A stretch of 64,000 bases of DNA from Nitrospirota bacterium (GTDB lineage: Bacteria > Nitrospirota > Thermodesulfovibrionia > Thermodesulfovibrionales > JdFR-88). The translations under genes were made by a program, and so were the position numbers. Below the pieces are notes generated by a model. It did no database searches and was not told the DNA's origin. It saw nothing but the letters and a program-made list of their open reading frames with translations. Shown in pieces: positions 10,292 to 19,255 of the stretch (position 1 is its first letter; each line of letters opens with the position of its first letter). The DNA lies in contig JAKBYX010000011.1 in NCBI GenBank assembly GCA_021840255.1, forward strand, positions 1 through 64,000. The letters run 5' to 3'.

Positions 10292-11245
10292 TTACCCCCG
10301 TCTTGATCTTTTCACCTTTTTAAGCAGCGCCTTCGCGGTTTTTGCCTGATGGCTTTTGGGGTATTTCTCTATGACCTGCCTGAAAAGCGCCGCTGCCACC
10401 TTCTTGTCATTCGTCTTCAGGAAAGAGATGCCCTGCTGCAAAAGCGCGTTTGGCACCTTTATGCTCTTTGGGTAGTGTTTTACGACCTTTTCATATGCGA
10501 GTATTGCCTGGTCATAGTTTTTCTGCTTGAAATAACTTTCGGCTATCCAGAACTGCGAGTTTCCGGCAAGTGGATCATCCGGGAATTTCTTTAAGAACTT
10601 CTCAAACCCCTGCCTGGCGCCGTCGTATTTTCCACTCTGGTAACTGGCATATGCTTTGTCATAAACGGTCTGGGGCGTCTGGGCTGCTTCCTGCGCCTGC
10701 TGTTGTTCCTTTGCTGCCTGGGCGGCTTGAGCGGCCTGCGCTGCCTTCACCTGGGCTGCCTGGGCCTGCAACGCGGTCTCAAGCTTGGTGATCCTGCTGC
10801 CAAGGGAGTCCAGCGCGGTTTGCTGCTGCGCTATCTTTTTTTCCAGTCCTGCCGTCTCTGAAGACTGGTCGGAAAAGAACTGCTGGTTTTGGTGCTTTTG
10901 CTCATCCACGCTGCCCCTGAGATTGTTCAGATCGCTCTGCATGCTCGACAACTGGTCCAGCACTCCCGCCTGCGAAGACCTTATGGTGTGCAGTTCCGTT
11001 GCACTCTTGGAGGAAAGTGTTTTCTGGGACGCCTGGATGTTGGTGCTCATGCTGTTGACCTGGGTTTGAAGCGTATACGTCTGGTTTTGTAGCTCGCTTA
11101 TGTCCGCCTTCATCTGGGCCTGGTCATCTGCGCAGCCGGCGGTCAGCGCGGCAATGGCGCATAACAAAACCAGAACGGGCCAGTGTTTTTTAAAAAAAAC
11201 GCCTATCATGTCTTTTTTGCCTTTTTTGTCTTCTTTTCTCCCCAT
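10292..11245 (-). CDS. cpoB: Tol-Pal system protein YbgF/CpoB-like, with lipobox-like N-terminus
   Basis: Signal/lipobox ALTAGC, coiled coil, C-terminal TPRs (VYDKAYASYQSGKYDGARQGFEKFLKKFP); directly after tolB. Confidence 0.82.
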   Translation of the reverse strand: MGRKEDKKGKKDMIGVFFKKHWPVLVLLCAIAALTAGCADDQAQMKADISELQNQTYTLQTQVNSMSTNIQASQKTLSSKSATELHTIRSSQAGVLDQLSSMQSDLNNLRGSVDEQKHQNQQFFSDQSSETAGLEKKIAQQQTALDSLGSRITKLETALQAQAAQVKAAQAAQAAQAAKEQQQAQEAAQTPQTVYDKAYASYQSGKYDGARQGFEKFLKKFPDDPLAGNSQFWIAESYFKQKNYDQAILAYEKVVKHYPKSIKVPNALLQQGISFLKTNDKKVAAALFRQVIEKYPKSHQAKTAKALLKKVKRSRRG

Positions 11246-11276
11246 TATGCCTCCGTCCAAAAGATTTTTTTGTTTT

Positions 11277-12590
11277 TTATTGAAAACTCCATCTTGGACC
11301 ATATGCGGTCATGCCGGGCGGGCTCAGCCTTTTCTGGTTCTTGCCGTTGGCCTGCATTACGTAGATCTCCCTGCGCCCGTCACGGTTTGAGGTGAATGCG
11401 ATAAGGCTGCCGTCTGGTGAGAAGCATGGTTGGTCGTTGACGCCCGCGTCCGTAAGGAGCATCTGGTCCGATCCGTCCGTTTTGACAGTGAATATCTGGC
11501 TGATGCCGTCGTATCTTCCCACAAAAACTATCCTTTTTCCGTCGGGCGACCATGCCGGGGAGGTATTGTAATTTCCCTGGAATGTAACCCTCGAAATATT
11601 ATAGCCATCAGAGTCCATGATGTAAATCTGGGCGTTGCCGCTCCTGTCGGATACGAACGCTATCTTTTTGCCGTCAGGAGAGAAGGCCGGAGACACGTCT
11701 ATCCCCAGGGATTTTGTCAGTCTCACAAGCTTGCCGTTACCCAGCTTTTCATATAGATTGGGGCTGCCTTTGAAGGAAGAAGAGAAGACCACATCTCCGG
11801 CTGCGTCAATGTCCCCGGCCAGGTTTGTGCCTCCGGCCCGGAAGACTGCGGTTTCCCTTGCCCCCGCCAGATTGATCTTGTATATGCCCCACGCCCTGTG
11901 GCGCTCCGCTGTATAAAGCAAGGTCCCCCCGTCCCTGGACCACCTTGGGGGCAGCAGTATCGTTTCATTGAGCCCCAGAAAGCGCATGCGCCTTGTGTCC
12001 CAGTCGGAGACCACGATGTCTTTCCTGCCCCTTTTGGTGGTGATGAAGGCGAGCCTGCTTGTAAACGGGCCCTTAAGGCCTGTAAGCGCCTGGTATATAT
12101 CTTCCGCCATGGAATGGGAAAGCGGCCTCAGGAGGTCCTCGGGGGCGCTGTAGGTCTTGCTCAGGATGGCGGCCCCGGACTCCACGTCATAAAGGGTCGC
12201 CGAGACCTGGAACTCACCCTCTGGCGTGTAATTAACCGTGCCCTTCAGCACGAAAAACACCCCCGCCGGCTGCCAGTCCGCACGGTTGAAAGGCTGGTAA
12301 GGGGCCTCGGTAAAACCTTTTTTGTCAAGGAACAGGAACAGTCCTGTATAGTCCAGGTCTTCCTGAACCACCTTCGATATCTCCGTCCCTCCCAAACCCG
12401 AAAGAGGGCTTATGGCTATGGGGACTTTTCTGTTGGGGTTGTTGATGTTCACGTATATCATCGCCCGCGCCATGCGAGCGCAGAAGAGGGAGAGCATCGC
12501 GAAAAGGGTGAAGAATATGGCGCCCTGGATCAGCGGATAGCGCCGGAAGGTCTTTTTCTTTTTCTGACTTTTCTCTTTCATGATACCCAA
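11277..12590 (-). CDS. tolB: Tol-Pal system beta-propeller protein TolB
   Basis: Repeated WSPDGKRIVFVGRYDG / FSPDGSLIAFTSNRDGRREIYVM blades, TolB N-terminal domain. Confidence 0.92.
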   Translation of the reverse strand: MGIMKEKSQKKKKTFRRYPLIQGAIFFTLFAMLSLFCARMARAMIYVNINNPNRKVPIAISPLSGLGGTEISKVVQEDLDYTGLFLFLDKKGFTEAPYQPFNRADWQPAGVFFVLKGTVNYTPEGEFQVSATLYDVESGAAILSKTYSAPEDLLRPLSHSMAEDIYQALTGLKGPFTSRLAFITTKRGRKDIVVSDWDTRRMRFLGLNETILLPPRWSRDGGTLLYTAERHRAWGIYKINLAGARETAVFRAGGTNLAGDIDAAGDVVFSSSFKGSPNLYEKLGNGKLVRLTKSLGIDVSPAFSPDGKKIAFVSDRSGNAQIYIMDSDGYNISRVTFQGNYNTSPAWSPDGKRIVFVGRYDGISQIFTVKTDGSDQMLLTDAGVNDQPCFSPDGSLIAFTSNRDGRREIYVMQANGKNQKRLSPPGMTAYGPRWSFQ

Positions 12591-12614
12591 ATTATTAAAA
12601 TGACCTCCTTTTTT

Positions 12615-13346
12615 TCAATCCGGGTTGAAGACAAATCCTACCTCAAGGCCGCCCGGCGGCAGCACCCCCGGCGGGGGCGGCACCTTTGCCGTCCTTTGAA
12701 TGGCCCTTATCGCGGACTGGTCAAAAAGCCCGTTGCCTGAGCGCTTCTCAAACCCTTTGGCGACAAGGGTCCCGTCTTTAAGGATGTCTATGGTGACCGT
12801 GGCCTCTATCCCGTGGACCTTAGCGTCCGGAAGATACCAGTTTCTCCAGATAGACCCCTTCACTTGGCTTAAGTATCCCTTAAGCGCGGTATTATCCCCC
12901 GCGCCTGCCTGTGCGCTGCCTCCTGCGTGGCCTTTGTTTTTACTGCTTTTGCTGCTTTTGTTTATGACCACTTTTTCTCTAAGCTTTACCTTTTTTTCGA
13001 TCCCGTTTACGGCCCGCTCGATATCCACGCTCTGCTGTATCCTGGCCAGTTCTTTAGCTATCAGGGCATCGCTTTCATGCGAATGCCTCTCAGGCCTCTT
13101 TTCCGGCATGGCCATCGAGGCCTTTTTTTCAACAGGGACCGGGCGGGGGGCTTTGGTCTGCGCCAATTGTCTTTCAGTAACGGGTTTTCTGCTTTCCGCC
13201 GGTTTATCAAATCTGCCGGCAGGCGAGACCAGGTCCACCTGGAACGGTTGGGGTATTATGAAGGGCTTTTTGAGCGTTATGGCAAGCGCGGACAGTATGA
13301 CCGCGTGAAACAATACCGACAGGAAGAGCGTTTTTTCAAAAGTCAT
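12615..13346 (-). CDS. tolA: TolA/TonB C-terminal domain protein
   Basis: N-terminal TM, charged central region, TonB-like C-terminus (VTIDILKDGTLVAKGFEKRSGNGLFDQSAIRAI); located between tolR and tolB. Confidence 0.78.
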   Translation of the reverse strand: MTFEKTLFLSVLFHAVILSALAITLKKPFIIPQPFQVDLVSPAGRFDKPAESRKPVTERQLAQTKAPRPVPVEKKASMAMPEKRPERHSHESDALIAKELARIQQSVDIERAVNGIEKKVKLREKVVINKSSKSSKNKGHAGGSAQAGAGDNTALKGYLSQVKGSIWRNWYLPDAKVHGIEATVTIDILKDGTLVAKGFEKRSGNGLFDQSAIRAIQRTAKVPPPPGVLPPGGLEVGFVFNPD

Positions 13347-13381
13347 CCAGGCGCTTTACTTTTTTCGCTTTTTGTTTTTGC

Positions 13382-13783
13382 CTATTTGTTCTTCAGTGGT
13401 TCGGTCACGATGCCCAGTTTCTGGATCCCGGCGTCCTTAATCTCGCCCATCACCTGCGCGACCCTTCCGTACGAGACAGCCCTGTCAGCCTCCAGGTAGA
13501 CGTCCGGGTCCTCCTTGCTGAGCATGCTGAGCCGGGCCTTCATCTGTTCCATGTTGAGCCTGGCTCCCTTCATGTAGAGACTTCCGTCCTTCTTTACGTT
13601 TATCGTTATAGGGCCTTCATAGGGAAGGGACTTGCCTTTGGCCTGCGGGAGATTGACGTCCACCCCCTGTTTCATAAGCGGCGCCGTCACCATGAAGATG
13701 ACCAGCAGCACCAGCATTACGTCAACAAGAGGAGTGACATTTATTTCCGAGAGGCTGCCGCGGCCCTGCCTTTCACCTGTCAC
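13382..13783 (-). CDS. tolR: Biopolymer transporter ExbD/TolR
   Basis: SEINVTPLVDVMLVLLVIFMVTAPL. Confidence 0.93.
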   Translation of the reverse strand: MTGERQGRGSLSEINVTPLVDVMLVLLVIFMVTAPLMKQGVDVNLPQAKGKSLPYEGPITINVKKDGSLYMKGARLNMEQMKARLSMLSKEDPDVYLEADRAVSYGRVAQVMGEIKDAGIQKLGIVTEPLKNK

Positions 13784-14399
13784 GGTTTGCGCCTGTAAGG
13801 ATCGCTTCTATCTCGGGGGAGAGGCTTTCCATCTCCTGGATGGCGCGCCTGGTCCTGCCTACATAATAGTTATAGCCTATAACGGCCGGGATTGCCGCCA
13901 CAAGCCCGAACGCCGTTGTGATCAGCGCCTCCGAAATGCCGGGGGCCACTACCGCGAGGGACGCGCTTCCCTTGAAGCCTATGCCCCTGAAGGCGTTGAC
14001 TATCCCCCATACGGTCCCGAAAAGACCGATAAACGGGGTGGTTGAACCGGTTGTGGCAAGAAAGTTCACATACTTTTCTATCTTTCCGGCCTCTACTACC
14101 TCCTGCCGGTTTATGGCCCGCTTCAGCCGTTCCTTCGATACCGCCTCGGGAAACACGTTCCTGTAAAGGCTTGCCGCGGGGCTTGTGTCCAGGGCCTTCG
14201 CCTGGGCGAGCGTCCCCCTTGCGTCCCCGCTGTCGAGCACCCGGATGAATATCCGGTTCTGCCTTTCCAGCCTGGACATGTACTGGTATTTGTAGATGAT
14301 TATCGCCCAGGAGACAACGGAGAACGTAAGCAGCAATAATACGACCAATTTCACCAGCATGCTGGCTTCGAGTACCATCTGTAAAGGGTTTGTTTCCAT
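13773..14399 (-). CDS. tolQ: MotA/TolQ/ExbB proton channel protein TolQ
   Basis: GLFGTVWGIVNAFRGIG, ISEALITTAFGLVAAIPAVIGYNYY. Confidence 0.93.
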   Translation of the reverse strand: METNPLQMVLEASMLVKLVVLLLLTFSVVSWAIIIYKYQYMSRLERQNRIFIRVLDSGDARGTLAQAKALDTSPAASLYRNVFPEAVSKERLKRAINRQEVVEAGKIEKYVNFLATTGSTTPFIGLFGTVWGIVNAFRGIGFKGSASLAVVAPGISEALITTAFGLVAAIPAVIGYNYYVGRTRRAIQEMESLSPEIEAILTGANRDR

Positions 14400-14509
14400 A
14401 GCTTTTATTTTAAATTATATCTTTCCCTAAAAGTCAAATTCAGCCGTCACGGAAACGGCCGGAGCTCTTTTTTTTAAAGGATTTGTATATTATAAGGTAG
14501 TTTAAATGG

Positions 14510-14530
14510 CAAATTAAATTTTTTAATTTG
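14510..14530. promoter_or_regulatory. Perfect 9-bp inverted repeat CAAATTAAA-TTT-TTTAATTTG upstream of dsrC, candidate operator
   Basis: Read directly from the sequence. Confidence 0.4.
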
Positions 14531-14597
14531 ACGATATGTTCGACCATATATTACTGTTTACGACTTTGGGCTGTTTCAAATAACCCCGGAAAAAGTT

Positions 14598-14603
14598 TAT
14601 AAT
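14598..14603 (+). promoter_or_regulatory. Candidate -10 box TATAAT for dsrC (weak -35 TTCAAA at 14575-14580)
   Basis: Consensus -10 located 26 nt before the dsrC ATG; AAGGAGG ribosome-binding site follows. Confidence 0.45.
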
Positions 14604-14629
14604 TATTAGTAAAACTAAGGAGGAAAAAA

Positions 14630-14965
14630 ATGCCAACCATTGAATTCCAGGGCAAACAAGTTGAATTGGATGAGGACGGTTATCTCTTAAACCTGGGGGA
14701 CTGGACGCCTGAGCTTGCCAACGTTCTGGCTGAACGCGACGGCATGACCCTTACCGAGGCCCACTGGGAAGTGATCAATTTTCTCAGGGATTACTACGCT
14801 AAGTACCAGATCGCCCCTATGATCAAGATACTCGTGAAAGAGATCGCCAAGTCCATGGGCCCGGAGAAGGGCAACACCAAGTATCTCTATCAGCTGTATC
14901 CCGCCGGTCCCGCGAAGCAGGCCTGCCTTTATGCCGGCCTTCCGAAACCCACGGGGTGCGTGTAG
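14630..14965 (+). CDS. dsrC: DsrC/TusE family sulfur carrier protein
   Basis: LDEDGYLLNLGDWTPELANVLAERDGMTLTEAHWEVINFLRDYY; C-terminal arm CLYAGLPKPTGCV with both conserved Cys. Confidence 0.95.
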   Translation: MPTIEFQGKQVELDEDGYLLNLGDWTPELANVLAERDGMTLTEAHWEVINFLRDYYAKYQIAPMIKILVKEIAKSMGPEKGNTKYLYQLYPAGPAKQACLYAGLPKPTGCV

Positions 14966-14985
14966 CAGCGGCTTTTTTTATTTTG

Positions 14986-15033
14986 AGAGCGCGGGTAAAC
15001 GGCGGAAAAAGACCGTTTTCCCGCGCTCTTTTT
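14986..15033 (+). terminator. Intrinsic terminator after dsrC
   Basis: AGAGCGCGGG..ACGG / CCGT..CCCGCGCTCT followed by TTTTT. Confidence 0.85.
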
Positions 15034-15116
15034 CGGGTAAAAGGTGTTCTTTTGTTTTTATTTTTTGATTTGACTATTTTGTTCTATTTAAAAACAAAAA
15101 CCGGTTTGAGCCAACA

Positions 15117-15704
15117 ATGGATCTAAAAGACTTCCTCGTAGAAAAACGCCAGGCCGTCCTCAAAAGATGGCTCGATTATGTGTTGCAGACCTATCCGGCA
15201 CAGACCGCAGAGATGCTCAAATCCAGAAAAAACCAGTTCACCAACCCGGTGGGGAAGATCATATCGGACAGCCTTGGCGCCGTCTACGATGAGCTTGTAC
15301 GGCAACTCGGGGGCAAGGAGCAGGAGCCGGGAGAAGAACGCCTGGGGGAGTTTCTGGTGAACATCATCAAGGTGCGTGCTGTTCAGGATTTCACCGCATC
15401 AGGCGCGCTGGGTTTTATCTTTTCACTGAAAAAAGCAGCGAGGGAAGAGGCGGAAGGGTCCGGGTTCGCCAGGGAAGAGATATCTGCTTTTTACAGGCAG
15501 ATGCTGGAGTTTGGCACCCTTGTGGACCGGCTTGCGCTGGGCGCCTTTGATTTTTATATGCAGTGCAGGGAGAAGATATACGAGCTAAAGGCGGCCGAGG
15601 TGCGAGATCACACCTTCAGGCTTCTGCAGCAGGCCAATCTTCTCGTTGAGAAGCAAAAAAAAGAAAAAGGAAAAGAAGAACACGGGGAGGAACGTAAAAA
15701 TTAA
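15117..15704 (+). CDS. RsbRD N-terminal-like sensor domain protein preceding dsrM
   Basis: MDLKDFLVEKRQAVLKRWLDYVLQTYP..., FTNPVGKII resembles RsbRD-type domains. Confidence 0.6.
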   Translation: MDLKDFLVEKRQAVLKRWLDYVLQTYPAQTAEMLKSRKNQFTNPVGKIISDSLGAVYDELVRQLGGKEQEPGEERLGEFLVNIIKVRAVQDFTASGALGFIFSLKKAAREEAEGSGFAREEISAFYRQMLEFGTLVDRLALGAFDFYMQCREKIYELKAAEVRDHTFRLLQQANLLVEKQKKEKGKEEHGEERKN

Positions 15705-15727
15705 GCGAAGGAGGATGAGATAAAGGG

Positions 15728-16717
15728 ATGAAAGCTCTGTTGCCTTTCCTGGCCGTAGTGTTTCTGGTTTTGCTTGTCATCGCGGGCGTAAAGGCCGCCG
15801 GCCTGTATTTCGTGTTCGGCGTACTGGTGCCTTACGCTGCCGCGGCCGTTTTCCTCTTGGGGTTTGTTTACCGGGTGGTCAAGTGGGGCAAGACGCCCGT
15901 GCCGTTCCATATCCCCACCACGTGCGGACAGCAAAAATCGCTCCCCTGGATCAAGCCCAACGGCATAGAAAATCCATCGGGCACGGGCGGTGTGGTGATT
16001 AGGATGCTCCTTGAGGTCTTCCTGTTCCGCTCCCTTTTTAAAAACCGCAAGACAAAAATGAAGGGGGAGTATCTTACATATGCGTGGGCGCCGTGGCTCT
16101 GGCTTTCCGGGATGGCGTTCCACTGGTCTTTCCTGTTCATAGTGATAAGGCATCTGAGGTTCTTTTTCCAGAGTGTGCCGGTGCCCGTGCAGGCGATCGA
16201 GCACCTGGACAGCATCCTCAACTGGGGCGTTCCCGCGCTGTACATAACCGATGTGATATTCCTTGCGGCCGTGACCTATCTGTTTTTACGGAGAGTCACG
16301 TTGTCGCAGGTGAAGGCCATAACCCTTCCCGCTGATTTCTTCCCGCTTTTCCTGCTCTTCGGGATCGGCGCCTCAGGCGTGCTCATGAGATATTACACCA
16401 GGGTTGACGTGGTGGGCGTCAAAGAGCTTGTCATGGGCTTGGTCAGCCTTCACCCAGCGGTGGTAAGCGGCATAGGCACCATATTCTATATCCATCTTTT
16501 CCTTATCAGCACTCTTTTTGCCTATTTTCCATGGAGCAAGCTTGTGCATGCCGGCGGCGTGTTTTTGAGCCCTACCAGGAACCTGTCCAACAACAGCCGG
16601 GTAGTCCGGCATGTGAACCCATGGAGTTATCCCGTGAAGGTGCACACATACGAGGAATATGAAGATGACTTCCGGGAGAAAATGAAAATGGCCGGCGTGC
16701 CGGTGGAAAGGGAGTAG
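15728..16717 (+). CDS. dsrM: Sulfite reduction-associated complex membrane subunit DsrM (NarI-like)
   Basis: Multi-TM protein, His-containing helices (GMAFHWSFLFIVIRHLRFFF), adjacent to DsrK. Confidence 0.88.
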   Translation: MKALLPFLAVVFLVLLVIAGVKAAGLYFVFGVLVPYAAAAVFLLGFVYRVVKWGKTPVPFHIPTTCGQQKSLPWIKPNGIENPSGTGGVVIRMLLEVFLFRSLFKNRKTKMKGEYLTYAWAPWLWLSGMAFHWSFLFIVIRHLRFFFQSVPVPVQAIEHLDSILNWGVPALYITDVIFLAAVTYLFLRRVTLSQVKAITLPADFFPLFLLFGIGASGVLMRYYTRVDVVGVKELVMGLVSLHPAVVSGIGTIFYIHLFLISTLFAYFPWSKLVHAGGVFLSPTRNLSNNSRVVRHVNPWSYPVKVHTYEEYEDDFREKMKMAGVPVERE

Positions 16718-16719
16718 AA

Positions 16720-18396
16720 ATGGCGAAGGAACCCAAAAAGGAAGAGCTGTTACAGAGCATAAGTTACAAGGCGCCAAAGACCTTCTGGATGGACACGCCT
16801 ACGGAGATAAAGCCGGGCATGTTCTGCTGGGGCGCTAAGGCCAAGAGCCTGAACGTCGTGGGCCTGCCCAACGCCAGGGACTGGAACCCCACCGAGGAGG
16901 ACTGGAAACTGCCCGAGAACTGGCAGGAAATACTCATCGAGGGACTGCGCGAGAGGCTGGACAAGTACCGCTCCCTGCGCCTGTTCCTGGACATATGCGT
17001 AAGGTGCGGGGCCTGTGCGGACAAGTGCCATTTCTACATAGGCACCGGCGACCCCAAGAACATGCCGGTGGTGAGGGGCGAGCTCATGAGGAGCGTCTAC
17101 AGGAAGTACTTCACCACCCCGGGCAAGGTGTTTGGCAAGCTGGCCGGCGCAAGGGAAATGGACCTGCAGGTGCTCAAGGAATGGTGGACCTACTTCTTCC
17201 AGTGCACGGAGTGCCGCCGCTGCTCCGTCTTCTGCCCTTACGGCATCGATCATGCGGAGATCACGATAGCGGGCAGGGAGCTTTTGAATCTCCTGGGCCT
17301 GAACATCGAATGGATACAGGGGCCGGTCTCCAACTGTTATATGAAAGGCAATCACCTCGGCCTGGAACCCCAGACGATCGTGAGCAACGTGGAGTTCATG
17401 GTGGATGACATCGAGACCCTGACTGGCATCCGCATAAACCCAACGTTCAACAGGAAAGGGGCCGAGATACTTTTTGTGACCCCGTCGGGAGACCTCTTCG
17501 CGGACCCCGGCACATATACCTGCATGGGGTACCTGATGCTCTTCCATGAGCTGGGTCTCGATTACACGTGGAGCACCTATGCCTCGGAGGGCGGAAACTT
17601 TGGCTTCTTCACCTCCAACGAGATGGCTAAGAGGCTTAACGCCAAGATTTACGCGGAGGCAAAGAGGCTTGGGGTGAAATGGATACTGGGCGGTGAGTGC
17701 GGCCACATGTGGAGACTCGTTCACCAGTATATGGACACATGGAACGGCCCCGCCGATTTCCTTGAGGTCCCGAAATCCCCGATAACCGGCACGGTCTTCG
17801 AGAATGCCCGCACCACAAAGATGACCCATATCATCGAGTTCACTGCGGACCTTATGAAACACGGCAAGCTGAAGCTGGACCCCTCCAGGAACGACCACCT
17901 GAAAGTCACGTTCCACGACTCCTGCAATACGTCAAGGGGTATGGGGGTGTTCGAGGAGCCGCGGTTCGTGCTTAAAAACATATGCCGGAACTTCTACGAG
18001 ATGCCCAGGGAGACCATAAAGGAGCAGACGTTCTGCTGTGGCAGCGGCTCCGGCCTGAATGCCGGAGAGGACATGGAACTGCGCCTGAGGGGCGGATTGG
18101 CCAGGGCAAACGCAGTCAAGTACGTGCATGACAAGCATGACGTGAACATGCTGGCCAACATCTGCGCCATAGACAGGGCGTCCCTGACAACCTCGATGAA
18201 TTACTGGGTTCCCGGGGTCACGGTGGCAGGCGTGCACGAGCTGGTGGCCAATGCCCTTGTCATGAAGGGAGAGAAAAAGAGGGAGACCGACCTGAGGGGC
18301 GAGCCTCTTCCGTCCGCGGAGGAGGAAATAAGCGTGGAGGCCAGGGCGGTGGCCCAGGCGGAAGGCGAAAAGCTGGGAGGTGAGGCTAATGTATAA
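16720..18396 (+). CDS. dsrK: Sulfite reduction-associated complex iron-sulfur/HdrD-like subunit DsrK
   Basis: CVRCGACADKCHFY, CTECRRCSVFCPYGID, C-terminal HDSCNTSRG..FCCGSGSG. Confidence 0.93.
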   Translation: MAKEPKKEELLQSISYKAPKTFWMDTPTEIKPGMFCWGAKAKSLNVVGLPNARDWNPTEEDWKLPENWQEILIEGLRERLDKYRSLRLFLDICVRCGACADKCHFYIGTGDPKNMPVVRGELMRSVYRKYFTTPGKVFGKLAGAREMDLQVLKEWWTYFFQCTECRRCSVFCPYGIDHAEITIAGRELLNLLGLNIEWIQGPVSNCYMKGNHLGLEPQTIVSNVEFMVDDIETLTGIRINPTFNRKGAEILFVTPSGDLFADPGTYTCMGYLMLFHELGLDYTWSTYASEGGNFGFFTSNEMAKRLNAKIYAEAKRLGVKWILGGECGHMWRLVHQYMDTWNGPADFLEVPKSPITGTVFENARTTKMTHIIEFTADLMKHGKLKLDPSRNDHLKVTFHDSCNTSRGMGVFEEPRFVLKNICRNFYEMPRETIKEQTFCCGSGSGLNAGEDMELRLRGGLARANAVKYVHDKHDVNMLANICAIDRASLTTSMNYWVPGVTVAGVHELVANALVMKGEKKRETDLRGEPLPSAEEEISVEARAVAQAEGEKLGGEANV

Positions 18397-18775
18397 CGGC
18401 GGCAAGATAATCGCGGGCCTGACGATTTTCCTGGGCCTGATTACGTTTCCCATCTACTATAGCGTGGGCAAGGCCAATCCCCATCCAAACCCGTCGCTGG
18501 ATACGCCCGTCATAAACCAGATGAAGGTGAAGCACTGCGTGGAGTCCAGAGAGTTCATGAGGGCCAACCACATGCGGCTGCTCCGGGGCTGGATGAAAAC
18601 GGTCCTCGCCGGCAAAGGCTGCGTGTATGTCAGCTCGACTGGCGAAAAGTACAATATGAGCTGGGACACCTGCTGGAACTGCCATTCCAGCAAAAAGCAG
18701 TTCTGCGACAGGTGCCATAACTACATGGCCGTGGACCTGCCGTGCTGGAAGTGCCATTCAGAGCCCAATACGTAG
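18389..18775 (+). CDS. dsrJ: Triheme cytochrome c subunit DsrJ
   Basis: MYNGGKIIAGLTIFLGLITFPIYY membrane anchor; three CXXCH motifs (CWNCH, CDRCH, CWKCH); start overlaps dsrK stop. Confidence 0.9.
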   Translation: MYNGGKIIAGLTIFLGLITFPIYYSVGKANPHPNPSLDTPVINQMKVKHCVESREFMRANHMRLLRGWMKTVLAGKGCVYVSSTGEKYNMSWDTCWNCHSSKKQFCDRCHNYMAVDLPCWKCHSEPNT

Positions 18776-18805
18776 GTAATGCGGGGTCTTTAATACATTC
18801 AAGAC

Positions 18806-18850
18806 GGCCGGGAACCGGGACTTGCCTCCGGTTCCCGGCCCTCCTTTTGA
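18806..18850 (+). terminator. Strong GC hairpin after dsrJ, weak T-tract
   Basis: GGCCGGGAACCGG-gacttgcct-CCGGTTCCCGGCC then ctccttttga. Confidence 0.6.
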
Positions 18851-18983
18851 GGGTTAAGATGTTTGCAAAAAGGGCCCGTTTACAGATAATATATTGACAG
18901 TGCTTTCTCTGGTTTATATCAGGAAATCATCGTTTCAAAATTAAACTTTTTTTAAAAAGTAAAAATCCAAGGAGGTGAGTGAT

Positions 18984-19169
18984 ATGTATAACGTGTCCGT
19001 TGATTCAGCGAAGTGCGAGGGTTGCGAAGAGTGTGTAAGCATATGCCCCAATGAGGTGTTCAAGATGGCCGATGGGAAGTCTGATCCGCACCAGGGTGCC
19101 GAGTGCGTCTTCTGCGAAAGCTGCATAGGCGTTTGCCCTACCCAGGCCATTACCATTACCGAGATGTAA
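18984..19169 (+). CDS. 2x[4Fe-4S] ferredoxin
   Basis: CEGCEECVSICP and CVFCESCIGVCP motifs; AGGAGGTGA ribosome-binding site before ATG 18984. Confidence 0.88.
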   Translation: MYNVSVDSAKCEGCEECVSICPNEVFKMADGKSDPHQGAECVFCESCIGVCPTQAITITEM

Positions 19170-19190
19170 GGGGAGAAAAAAACGAAACTA

Positions 19191-19227
19191 AAAAGAGAGG
19201 GGGAAACTTTTCCCCCTCTCTTTTTTT
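19191..19227. terminator. Bidirectional terminator between ferredoxin and tusA-like gene
   Basis: AAAAGAGAGGGGG AAACTTTT CCCCCTCTCTTTTTTT. Confidence 0.85.
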
Positions 19228-19255
19228 CTTGCTTCACCTGCTGCCGGGGCCTTTT

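Noticed and set aside
9726-10349. 207-aa plus-strand ORF opposite moaC
   Set aside because: moaC on the minus strand is clear; shadow frame
16750-17916. 388-aa antisense ORF opposite dsrK
   Set aside because: dsrK frame carries clear FeS motifs; the antisense frame is open because of codon bias
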